A stretch of DNA of 64,000 bases from CAYSRC01 sp964446385 (GTDB lineage Bacteria; Bacillota; Clostridia; Oscillospirales; Ruminococcaceae). The notes under the pieces are model-generated. The model saw only the letters and a program-made list of their open reading frames with translations. It made no database searches and was not told the DNA's origin. The first letter of the stretch is position 1, and every line of letters starts with the position of its first letter. A program made the translations under genes and the position numbers. Positions 16,913-23,583 of the stretch are shown here, in pieces. The stretch spans positions 21,528 to 85,527 of the forward strand of contig CAYUOH010000010.1 in assembly GCA_964446385.1 (NCBI GenBank), given 5' to 3'.

Positions 16913-17527
16913 ATGGTATTAGAAGATCTTAGAAGATGCTTATTTGCAGGTGCTGACGCTGTTATCGAGAGAGAGCAGGAACTCAGCGAGCTGGATTCCG
17001 TTGTTGGTGACGGCGATCACGGCATTACTGTCCGCAAGGGCTATCAGAAAGCAAAGGCTGCTGTTGAAGCAGGCAACCCCCAGACCTTGAGCGATCTTAT
17101 GATGTCCGCAGGCATGGGTCTTGCTGAAACATCCGGTGGAGCCATCGGACCCATTCTTGCCAACCTATTCATTGGTATGAGCGGTGCCCTCATGGGAAAA
17201 GACGAGCTAAACACACCCGATCTTGCCGCTATGTTTGCATCCGGTCTTGCAGCTGTCCAGGATATGGGCGGCGCGCAGCCCGGAGACTGCACAATGGTTG
17301 ACACACTTTATCCCTTCGTTCAGTCTTTAAACGCTGCCGGTGATGTTGACATGAAGGAAGCTCTTACAGAAGCATGTAAGAAGGCCTGGGAAGGTTCCGA
17401 GGCTACCCGTGACATGATCCCCAGGCTCGGTCGTGCTCACAACTTGGGAGAGAGAGCCATTGGCTACATCGATGCAGGCTCCCGCTCCATGTATTACTTC
17501 CTGAACGGTTTTTCCGAGGCTCTCTAA
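16913..17527 (+). CDS. dhaL: DhaL-type nucleotide-binding kinase subunit
   Basis: This 204-residue protein is the ADP/ATP-binding subunit of a Dha-type kinase. The magnesium-chelating aspartates are Asp28, Asp33 and Asp35 (ELDSVVGDGDHG). The nucleotide loop SGGAIGPILAN, the GAQPGDCTMVD motif and the GRAHNLGERAIGYIDAG motif are all present. I start at the ATG at 16913, preceded by a GAGG site; an upstream extension overlapping dhaK lacks homology. It is the only stand-alone DhaL in the cluster, so it may serve all three DhaK proteins. No DhaM or PTS gene is in the window. It may therefore use ATP directly or rely on a DhaM encoded elsewhere. Confidence 0.88.
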   Translation: MVLEDLRRCLFAGADAVIEREQELSELDSVVGDGDHGITVRKGYQKAKAAVEAGNPQTLSDLMMSAGMGLAETSGGAIGPILANLFIGMSGALMGKDELNTPDLAAMFASGLAAVQDMGGAQPGDCTMVDTLYPFVQSLNAAGDVDMKEALTEACKKAWEGSEATRDMIPRLGRAHNLGERAIGYIDAGSRSMYYFLNGFSEAL

Positions 17528-17563
17528 CTAAGGAGAAATCTCAGTAAATAAATAAAACAGTGT

Positions 17564-17598
17564 ACCGGCTCCGGATTGTTACCGGAGCCGGTTTTTTT
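17564..17598 (+). terminator. intrinsic terminator after dhaL
   Basis: An 11-bp GC-rich stem ACCGGCTCCGG/CCGGAGCCGGT with a seven-base loop is followed by a run of seven T. It closes the isomerase 1-dhaK 1-dhaL module. Confidence 0.88.
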
Positions 17599-17641
17599 GT
17601 AAAATTCTACATTTTACTTGAACGGTACCGGTATGTTTCTG

Positions 17642-17670
17642 TTTACATTAGCGCAAATTTAGTATAAAAT
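17642..17670 (+). promoter_or_regulatory. internal promoter before DhaK copy 2
   Basis: TTTACA, a 17-base spacer and TAAAAT lie just after the terminator and 34 bases before the dhaK 2 ATG. The position after a strong terminator supports a separate transcript. Confidence 0.45.
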
Positions 17671-17704
17671 TATTAAAGAAATAACTAAAAAGGAGATTTA
17701 CAGC

Positions 17705-18718
17705 ATGACACTCAAAAAGCTGTACAACGACCTTGATACGCTTGTTGATGAAGCAATGGCCGGTGCGAGACTGATTGCCAATCCCGCATACGATAAATAC
17801 TGCAGACAGCTTCCCAATTCCCGTATCCTCGTCCGTACCGACAAGTACAAAAAACCGAAGGGCCTCGTAAAGCTCACAGGCGGCGGTGGCGCCGGTCATG
17901 AGGGCCCTCCGGGAGTTATGGTTCGTCCCGGCGGAAACGATGCTTCCACCCGCGGAGACGTCTTTGCCGCTCCCTCCGGACAGCAGCTCTTCCGTGCTAT
18001 TAAGGAAATCAACGACGGCAGTCCCATCATCATGAACGTAGCCAATCACGCCGGTGATGTCCTCAATGCAAAACTTTGCGCACAGCTCTGTAAAGCGGCC
18101 GGCATTGATGTCTGGATGAGCATTGGCGGCAACGACGTTGCTTCCGCCCCCAAAGGCCAGGAAGACAAGCGCCGCGGTATCGGCGGATGTTTCAGCGGCA
18201 CCGGAATGATGGCCGAATATGGCTGCAGTGTTCAGGAAATCCTTGATTTCGCCAGGAAATGCAACGATAATGCAAGATCCTACGGCGTAGGTATCCGTTC
18301 TGCCATCCATCCCATTTCCGGTCTGCCCATCATGCCCATGCCGGACGACGAAATCGAGCTTGGCATCGGCATGCATGGCGAATCCAGCGGCAACAGAATC
18401 AAGTTGCCCCGCAGCCGCGAGCTTGCCAGAATGATTTGTGACATCCTTCTCGAGGATCGTCCCATCGAGCGTGGTACCGAAATCGCCCTAAGCCTAGGCG
18501 GTCTTGGCGGCATGACCTGGACTGAGCTTGATATTCTTTACAAAGATATTTACGAGTATCTTATCGGAGAAAAGGGCTTTATCCTGTGGAGACAAAATGT
18601 TCGCAACAGCGGCACACAGGAGCTCGGCGGCTTCGTAGTCAGCATCGGTACTCCCGATGACGAGATCAAAAAATGGATGTCCGCTCCTCTGCCAAAGGGC
18701 CTCTATCCCGAAGACTGA
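17705..18718 (+). CDS. DhaK-type dihydroxyacetone/tetrulose kinase subunit (copy 2)
   Basis: This 337-residue DhaK has the same catalytic residues as copy 1 (GGGAGHEGP, NHAGDVLN, IGMHGESSG) and almost the same sequence throughout. Differences cluster at a few sites: CRQLPNSRILV, MVRPGGNDASTRG and the region around SGTGMMAEYG. An AAGGAG ribosome site precedes the ATG. It begins a second module, placed after a terminator and a candidate promoter and followed by the second RpiB-like isomerase. It has no DhaL of its own. The divergence may mean different substrate stereochemistry; this is inferred. Confidence 0.85.
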   Translation: MTLKKLYNDLDTLVDEAMAGARLIANPAYDKYCRQLPNSRILVRTDKYKKPKGLVKLTGGGGAGHEGPPGVMVRPGGNDASTRGDVFAAPSGQQLFRAIKEINDGSPIIMNVANHAGDVLNAKLCAQLCKAAGIDVWMSIGGNDVASAPKGQEDKRRGIGGCFSGTGMMAEYGCSVQEILDFARKCNDNARSYGVGIRSAIHPISGLPIMPMPDDEIELGIGMHGESSGNRIKLPRSRELARMICDILLEDRPIERGTEIALSLGGLGGMTWTELDILYKDIYEYLIGEKGFILWRQNVRNSGTQELGGFVVSIGTPDDEIKKWMSAPLPKGLYPED

Positions 18719-18760
18719 TTTTTATATAACACGGAATAATATAAAATAGGAGATTAACTC

Positions 18761-19366
18761 ATGAAAACAGTTAAAGACAAGTACGTTGTTGTCGGCGCCG
18801 ACGGCGCCGGCTTCCCCCTTAAGGAGTACGTCAAGGCATACCTCGAGTCCAAAGGCTGGACCGTTGAGGATGTAGGTACCCGTGCAGACGGTCCCTCCAT
18901 TATGTTCAATCGCGTAGGCTTCCTGGTAGGTGCCAAGATTGCCGAGGGCGAATATGAGAGAGGCCTTATCTTCTGCGGCACAGCTATGGGTATCCATATC
19001 GCTGCCAACAAGTGCCCCGGTGTGCAGGCTGCCGTAGTTGAGAGCGTACCCGCTGCAAAGCGTGCACGTGTCGCAAACAACTGTAATATTCTGGGTATGG
19101 GCGCAATGTATGTCGCACCTGCTATGGCCGTTGAGATGGTTGAAGCCTTCCTTAACACCGAGTTCGGTGAAGGCAACCAGAACAATCCACGTTTCATGCA
19201 GCTTCACAAGCTTGCATTTGATGAAATCAACGCCTTTGACTATGAGAAATTCAAGGCCAGCGGTTTTAATCTTGACGCAATCAAGCTCGGAGATCCTCCC
19301 GTAATGGCTCCTCCAGCAGGTGCTGAAGGATCCAAACGCCTTACCTACGAGCCCGTTTTCAAATAA
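18761..19366 (+). CDS. RpiB/LacAB-family sugar-phosphate isomerase, divergent (copy 2)
   Basis: This 201-residue paralogue of the isomerase before dhaK 1 shares its start, length and core. It keeps Cys72 in CGTAMGIHIAANK and shows the same two replacements of RpiB histidines (GADGAG and RVANNCN). The copies differ mainly around residues 40-48 and in the C-terminal quarter (EFGEGNQNNPRFMQL). An AGGAG site precedes the ATG. It follows dhaK 2 by 42 bases, so the pair dhaK 2-isomerase 2 mirrors isomerase 1-dhaK 1 in reversed order. A role on the phosphorylated product of a DhaK/DhaL kinase is inferred. Confidence 0.8.
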   Translation: MKTVKDKYVVVGADGAGFPLKEYVKAYLESKGWTVEDVGTRADGPSIMFNRVGFLVGAKIAEGEYERGLIFCGTAMGIHIAANKCPGVQAAVVESVPAAKRARVANNCNILGMGAMYVAPAMAVEMVEAFLNTEFGEGNQNNPRFMQLHKLAFDEINAFDYEKFKASGFNLDAIKLGDPPVMAPPAGAEGSKRLTYEPVFK

Positions 19367-19394
19367 ACACAATTACTTATATCAACTGTACAGA

Positions 19395-19416
19395 CTGGCC
19401 GGTATTTCCGGTCAGC
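19395..19416 (+). other. hairpin between isomerase 2 and DhaK 3
   Basis: CTGGCCGG pairs with CCGGTCAG (one G-T pair) around a five-base loop. The following bases are only moderately T-rich, so termination would be weak. Confidence 0.4.
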
Positions 19417-19419
19417 CTG

Positions 19420-19448
19420 TTTACTTTGGGGCGATTTTTGTTTACAAT
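19420..19448 (+). promoter_or_regulatory. internal promoter before DhaK copy 3
   Basis: TTTACT, a 17-base spacer and TACAAT lie 36 bases before the dhaK 3 ATG and just after a hairpin. Both hexamers are one or two bases from consensus. Confidence 0.4.
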
Positions 19449-19484
19449 TAAATTATAAAAAATAAACAAAGGAGATTCAGAAGC

Positions 19485-20498
19485 ATGATACTTAAGAAGC
19501 TTTACAACGACCTCGACACACTGGTCGATGAAGCTATAATCGGTTCGAGATTGATTGCCAATCCCGCTGCCGACAAGTATTCCAGAGTTCTGCCCAACTC
19601 TCGCATTACCGTCCGCACCGACAAGTACAAGAAGCCGAAGGGCCTTGTAAAGTTCACAGGCGGCGGTGGTGCAGGTCACGAGGGCCCCCCGGGAGTTTTC
19701 TGCCGTCCCGGCGGAGCTGACGCTGCCACCTCAGGCGATGTTTTCGCTGCTCCCTCCGGACAGCAGCTTTTCCGCGCAATCGAGGCTATTAACGACGGCA
19801 GCCCAATCATCATGAACGTGGCAAACCATGCCGGTGACGTTCTCAATGCCAAACTCTGCGCTCAGCTCTGCACGGCCAAGGGCATAGAGACCCACATGAG
19901 CATCGGTGGCAATGACGTTGCTTCCGCCCCCAAGGGCCAGGAAGACAAGCGCCGCGGTATCGGCGGATGTTTCGGAGGTGCCACAATGATGGCCGAGTAC
20001 GGCTGCGGTGTTCAGGAAATCCTTGACTATGCCAAGAAGTGCAACGACCGCTCCCGTTCCTTCGGTGTAGGAATCCGTTCTGCCATACATCCCATTTCCG
20101 GTCTGCCCATCATGCCCATGCCCGAGGATGAAATCGAGCTTGGTATCGGTGTTCACGGCGAGTCAAGCGGCAATAGAATTAAGCTCCCTCGCAGCCGCGA
20201 GCTGGCCAGAATGGTCTGTGATATCCTTCTTGAAGACTATCCCATCGGCAGAGGTGAAGAGGTTGCCATCAGCCTCGGCGGCCTCGGAGGCATGACCTGG
20301 ACTGAGCTAGATATCCTCTTCAAGGATATTTACGAGTATCTGATCGACGAAAAGGGCCTTGTACTGTGGAGTCACAATGTACGTAACGCCGGTACACAGG
20401 AACTAGGTGGATTCGTTCTCAGCCTCGGTAACCCTGACGACGAAATCAAGAAGTGGATGCACGCCCCTCTTCCCAAAGGTCTTTATCCGGAAGACTGA
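19485..20498 (+). CDS. DhaK-type dihydroxyacetone/tetrulose kinase subunit (copy 3)
   Basis: This third 337-residue DhaK is closest to copy 1 by eye (MILKKLYNDLD, VFCRPGG, NAGTQELGGF). It keeps the histidine and aspartate positions His65, Asp118 and His224. An AAAGGAG site precedes the ATG. It has its own candidate promoter and is followed by a hairpin and the iron alcohol dehydrogenase gene. Three intact copies argue for selection on dosage or for split substrate ranges, rather than one recent neutral duplication. The actual substrates are unknown. Confidence 0.85.
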   Translation: MILKKLYNDLDTLVDEAIIGSRLIANPAADKYSRVLPNSRITVRTDKYKKPKGLVKFTGGGGAGHEGPPGVFCRPGGADAATSGDVFAAPSGQQLFRAIEAINDGSPIIMNVANHAGDVLNAKLCAQLCTAKGIETHMSIGGNDVASAPKGQEDKRRGIGGCFGGATMMAEYGCGVQEILDYAKKCNDRSRSFGVGIRSAIHPISGLPIMPMPEDEIELGIGVHGESSGNRIKLPRSRELARMVCDILLEDYPIGRGEEVAISLGGLGGMTWTELDILFKDIYEYLIDEKGLVLWSHNVRNAGTQELGGFVLSLGNPDDEIKKWMHAPLPKGLYPED

Positions 20499-20513
20499 TT
20501 ACATATTTATGGC

Positions 20514-20546
20514 ATCAGAAGACCTTTCATCGAAAGGTCTTCTGAT
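20514..20546 (+). terminator. strong hairpin between DhaK 3 and the alcohol dehydrogenase
   Basis: A 14-bp perfect stem ATCAGAAGACCTTT/AAAGGTCTTCTGAT with a five-base loop. The T-run is short (ATTTAC), so it may terminate only in part. Confidence 0.6.
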
Positions 20547-20571
20547 ATTTACATAACAGGAAAGTTATATT

Positions 20572-21732
20572 ATGAAATTTACATTTCACATTCCTACCGA
20601 GATACGGTTCGGCAAAGGCGTCGCGAAGGGAATAGGCATAGCTGTTTCGCCCTACGGTAAAAAAGCTCTGCTCGTCTACGGAGGAAACAGCATCAAGAAA
20701 AACGGTATCTATGACGACGTCACGAAATCCCTTATGGACGCCGGTATTGAATGGCTCGAACTTCCAGGAGTCCAGCCCAACCCTAAAGCCTCCCTCTGCC
20801 AGAAGGGCATAGAGATTTGCCGTGAGAATAATATAGATTTTGTTGTCGCAGTCGGCGGCGGAAGCAGCTCCGACTGCGCCAAAGGCGTCTGCGCGGGTTA
20901 CTATTATGACGGTACACTTAGGGAAATGATTGAAAAGCATGTTCCTGCGAAAAAGGCTCTGCCTCTGTTTGTGGTTATAACACTAGCCGCGACCGGTTCC
21001 GAGATGAACGACGGCGGTGTTATAACGATAGATGAGACCAACACCAAAACCAGCGTCCACGGACCTGCGATATATCCCACTATTTCCTTCCTTGATCCGT
21101 CATATACGTATACAGTCCCCGCAAGGCAAACTGCTGCCGGAACGGCCGATATTTTCACGCACGTTATCGAGAACTATTTTGATTCCGCGACCGATACATA
21201 CTTTACAGACGGTGTATGCGAGAGCATACTGCGGACATGCGTGAAGTACGGCGCCGTTGCCATAGCCGATCCCGAAAACGATGAGGCGCGCAGCAATCTT
21301 CTCTTGGCTTCATCCTGGGCAATGAGTGGTCTTGTGATGGGCGGCAGAAACGAAGGCCCGACTCTTCATCCTCTCCAGGCCCCGATAGGGGGTTGGTACG
21401 ATAACACCCACGGAGAAGGTCTTGCCATTCTGATGCCCATCTGGTTCCGCAGGATTCTCAGTGACGGTACCGTCGGCAAATTTGCGCAGTTCGGCATAAA
21501 TGTCTTCGGAATAGACAAAGACCTTGATAAGTACGAAATAGCTAACAAGGCAATTGAAGCCACCGAAGACTTTTTCTTCAATAAGCTCGGAGTACCGCGT
21601 ACTCTCGGTGAGATAGGCGTTGACGATAAACACCTCGACGAAATGGCTGACGCCGCGCTTCCGCGCCTTGCCCACGCCTATGTATCTCTTTCAAAAGACG
21701 ACATCATCGATCTCTACAAATCTGCGCTTTGA
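20572..21732 (+). CDS. iron-containing alcohol dehydrogenase (YqhD/Bdh-like)
   Basis: This 386-residue enzyme belongs to the group III NAD(P)-dependent alcohol dehydrogenases. The nucleotide motif AVGGGSSSDCAKG (about residues 93-105) is present. All four metal ligands can be placed: Asp and His in GTADIFTHVIE, and the two later histidines 14 residues apart, in TLHPLQAPIGG and DNTHGEG, as in YqhD. It would interconvert an aldehyde or ketose with an alcohol or polyol in the cytoplasm. Lying just after the kinase/isomerase genes, it could feed a ketose from a polyol or remove a toxic short aldehyde. That role is inferred. A terminator hairpin follows. Confidence 0.88.
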   Translation: MKFTFHIPTEIRFGKGVAKGIGIAVSPYGKKALLVYGGNSIKKNGIYDDVTKSLMDAGIEWLELPGVQPNPKASLCQKGIEICRENNIDFVVAVGGGSSSDCAKGVCAGYYYDGTLREMIEKHVPAKKALPLFVVITLAATGSEMNDGGVITIDETNTKTSVHGPAIYPTISFLDPSYTYTVPARQTAAGTADIFTHVIENYFDSATDTYFTDGVCESILRTCVKYGAVAIADPENDEARSNLLLASSWAMSGLVMGGRNEGPTLHPLQAPIGGWYDNTHGEGLAILMPIWFRRILSDGTVGKFAQFGINVFGIDKDLDKYEIANKAIEATEDFFFNKLGVPRTLGEIGVDDKHLDEMADAALPRLAHAYVSLSKDDIIDLYKSAL

Positions 21733-21737
21733 TAATT

Positions 21738-21767
21738 CAGCCTGCCGCGGTAAATCGCGGCAGGCTG
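21738..21767 (+). terminator. hairpin terminator after the alcohol dehydrogenase
   Basis: A 12-bp perfect stem CAGCCTGCCGCG/CGCGGCAGGCTG around a six-base loop, followed by an AT-rich stretch rather than a clean T-run. It marks the end of the carbohydrate island. Confidence 0.65.
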
Positions 21768-21864
21768 AAATTATATTGACATTATTGATTTTTTATAGTA
21801 ATTTATAAATATTGAATAAACGATGTTTGAATTGTATGGTGCTTGTGAATATCTTATATATACT

Positions 21865-21893
21865 GCGTTCAGGCGTTGTCCTGGACGCTTTTT
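21865..21893 (+). terminator. intrinsic terminator in the ssb leader
   Basis: A 9-bp stem GCGTTCAGG/CCTGGACGC (one T-G pair) with a six-base loop is followed by TTTTT. It lies 35 bases before the ssb start, so it either ends a short upstream transcript or acts as an attenuator. Confidence 0.55.
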
Positions 21894-21927
21894 ATATTAT
21901 TATTTATTTGAATGGAGGATTTCAAAA

Positions 21928-22305
21928 ATGTTGAACACAATTTCTTTAATGGGCAGATTCACCGCGCAACCCGAGCTGATGACCACACGCACCGGCGTTA
22001 GTAATGTTTCCTTTACTCTTGCGGTTCAGCGTGACTACGAGGGACACGACGGGGGACATGAAGCCGATTTCATCGACTGCGTCGCGTGGCGCAACACCGC
22101 GGAATTCGTCAATCGCAATTTCGGCAAGGGTGATCTTGTCGCGCTTACCGGTACGCTACAGACCCACGTCTACACTGACCGCGAGGGAAAATCCCGAAAA
22201 GCTATTAATGTTCTTGTATCCAACGTGTATTTCACCGGATACCGTTCCCACAGTACCGAGTTTCCCGAGGAGACCTCGGAGGCAGAGCCTGAAATTCCGC
22301 AGTAA
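21928..22305 (+). CDS. ssb: single-stranded DNA-binding protein
   Basis: This 125-residue protein is an OB-fold SSB with the family start MLNTISLMGRFTAQPEL, the strand motif VSNVSFTLAVQRDY and DFIDCVAWRNTAEFV. I start at 21928 because GGAGG lies just upstream; a longer in-frame extension from 21823 lacks homology and runs through a terminator hairpin. The acidic tail is short and ends EPEIPQ instead of the usual DDDIPF-like tip, so partner binding may be weak. A monocistronic unit is likely, with a bidirectional terminator after it. It could be the main SSB or an accessory one. Confidence 0.9.
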   Translation: MLNTISLMGRFTAQPELMTTRTGVSNVSFTLAVQRDYEGHDGGHEADFIDCVAWRNTAEFVNRNFGKGDLVALTGTLQTHVYTDREGKSRKAINVLVSNVYFTGYRSHSTEFPEETSEAEPEIPQ

Positions 22306-22323
22306 TGACCTGCAAAAGTAGCA

Positions 22324-22512
22324 TTACATAAATAAAAATACGGAAGGCTGTTCTTCGAACATGTCTTTCCGTATTTTTTTGCGGTTATAAATTTTAGAAT
22401 TTTCCGTTCTGCGTGTTACCGGGCTTAGCTGGCCCCAACTTCTGCGCCTTGCGGCGTTTACTTCACGCTGCTTTTTCTTTGAAAGCTTTTCGCAGGGTAC
22501 ATATCTGTCCAT
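22324..22512 (-). CDS. small basic conserved protein of unknown function
   Basis: This 62-residue protein is rich in Lys and Arg (KLSKKKQREVNAARRRSWG, NPVTR-like SPVTRRTENSKIYNRKK). I recognise the pattern as a small hypothetical protein common in Clostridia, but no function is known. An excellent ribosome site (AAAGGAGG) lies seven bases before the ATG. The last dozen codons are encoded by the hairpin that also terminates ssb from the other side, so the true end might have been altered. A 7-bp inverted repeat could hide the ribosome site. RNA or ribosome binding is a guess from its charge. Confidence 0.65.
   Translation of the reverse strand: MDRYVPCEKLSKKKQREVNAARRRSWGQLSPVTRRTENSKIYNRKKIRKDMFEEQPSVFLFM
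22334..22380. terminator. bidirectional terminator between ssb and the small basic gene
   Basis: A 12-bp stem AAAAATACGGAA/TTCCGTATTTTT encloses a second small hairpin (GTTC-TTC-GAAC) and is followed by T on the + strand. The A/T arms allow termination both ways. The minus-strand arm overlaps the end of the small coding gene. Confidence 0.75.
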
Positions 22513-22517
22513 ATTTT

Positions 22518-22547
22518 ATCCTCCTTTGGTTATCCGGACCGGAGGAT
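22518..22547 (-). promoter_or_regulatory. inverted repeat covering the ribosome site of the small basic gene
   Basis: On the minus strand ATCCTCC and GGAGGAT form a perfect 7-bp pair around 16 bases, and the second arm is the ribosome site itself. It could restrain translation initiation. Confidence 0.35.
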
Positions 22548-22572
22548 AGAATATCAGATAACGCGTGAAACG

Positions 22573-23223
22573 TCAAGAAATCAGAAAATCATACAATTCT
22601 TCTATTGTGTCGAAAATGTTGCTCGCACCCTTTTTTTCAAGGAAATCCCGGTCCCTGAACCCCCAGGTAACAATGGCGCAGTCTATTCTGCTGTTTTCAG
22701 CTGTTGCGATATCAACTTCGCTGTCACCGATATATATTGTTTTGGAGGAATCTGCGTCAAGAGACATTATCACTGCGTCTACCATATCGGGAGCGGGCTT
22801 GCGCTTGAGGCCTTCCTTTTCACCGATACATAAGTCAAAGCATCCTGGAAAGAAGCGTTCGCAGAGGACCTGCACCGCATAGTCTGCCTTGTTGGACACC
22901 AAAGCTGTCGCGATGCCTTTTGCGCGCAGCGATTGTATCATGTCCGTGACGCCATCGTAGCAGCCTGTACAATCACAGCAGTGTTCGGCGTAGAAGGGCT
23001 GGTAGACTTCGAGGACCTTGTCGATGGTTTCGTCGTCTGTGCCGGCGGGTAGTGCGTTCTTGATAAGGTTACGAATGCCGTTGCCCACAAATCCGCGTAC
23101 AGCCTTAAGTGGATGAGTGGGGTATCCGAACTGTGAAAGAGCACAGTTGAGGGCTTGTTGCAGATCCTTAAGCGTGTCCAGCGTGGTACCGTCCATGTCG
23201 AAAATACACAGATTGTATTTCAT
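22573..23223 (-). CDS. gph: HAD-family phosphatase, phosphoglycolate-phosphatase-like
   Basis: This 216-residue haloacid-dehalogenase hydrolase has motif I FDMDGTTLDT (residues 8-17), a helical cap with GFVGNGIRNLIKNAL, motif II VSNK, motif III Lys in KRKPAPD and motif IV YIGDSEVDIATA. This is the layout of Gph and PGMB-like phosphatases. It would hydrolyse small sugar or glycolate phosphates in the cytoplasm. A GAGG site precedes the ATG. It is divergent from the ACT/DUF711 operon. The exact substrate cannot be told from sequence alone, so the symbol is provisional. Confidence 0.85.
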   Translation of the reverse strand: MKYNLCIFDMDGTTLDTLKDLQQALNCALSQFGYPTHPLKAVRGFVGNGIRNLIKNALPAGTDDETIDKVLEVYQPFYAEHCCDCTGCYDGVTDMIQSLRAKGIATALVSNKADYAVQVLCERFFPGCFDLCIGEKEGLKRKPAPDMVDAVIMSLDADSSKTIYIGDSEVDIATAENSRIDCAIVTWGFRDRDFLEKKGASNIFDTIEELYDFLIS

Positions 23224-23260
23224 AAAATGTCCTCGCGGTAATGGTATAATTTGTTTTTTG

Positions 23261-23269
23261 TGCTATAAT
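23261..23269 (+). promoter_or_regulatory. extended -10 promoter of the ACT/DUF711 operon
   Basis: TGCTATAAT is a perfect extended -10 element, 32 bases before the ATG. No good -35 hexamer is present, as is common for extended -10 promoters. Confidence 0.5.
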
Positions 23270-23301
23270 AGTCCAATTATAACATACTTCGGGAGGGAAA
23301 T

Positions 23302-23574
23302 ATGGAAAGAATTATTATTACTGTCGTAGGTAAGGATCAGGTCGGTATTATTGGTAAAATCTGTACTCATCTGTCCGATTCCGGAATTAATATACTGGAT
23401 ATTTCCCAGACCATAGTGTCCGGCTTTTTTAATATGATGGTAATAGCCGATCTGAGCACCGGAAACGTTCCTTTTAATCAGATTTCCAGCGAGCTTAAGA
23501 ATCTCGGCGATTCCATGGGCCTTATTGTCCAGGCCCAGCGTGAAGAGATTTTCACCGCAATGCACAGAATCTGA
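23302..23574 (+). CDS. ACT domain protein (UPF0237 family)
   Basis: This 90-residue protein is a single ACT domain, starting MERIIITVVGKDQVGIIGKI with the ligand-loop pattern DQVGIIG and SDSGINILDISQTI. ACT domains bind amino acids or other small molecules as dimers. The gene has a GGGAGGG ribosome site and is followed after nine bases by a DUF711 gene. This two-gene pairing is widespread in Firmicutes. It is likely the regulatory partner of the downstream protein; the ligand is unknown. Confidence 0.88.
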   Translation: MERIIITVVGKDQVGIIGKICTHLSDSGINILDISQTIVSGFFNMMVIADLSTGNVPFNQISSELKNLGDSMGLIVQAQREEIFTAMHRI

Positions 23575-23583
23575 GGTTGCGAT

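Noticed and set aside
21823..21927. N-terminal extension of ssb from an upstream ATG
   Set aside because: The extension has no SSB homology and crosses a terminator hairpin, while 21928 has a perfect GGAGG site.
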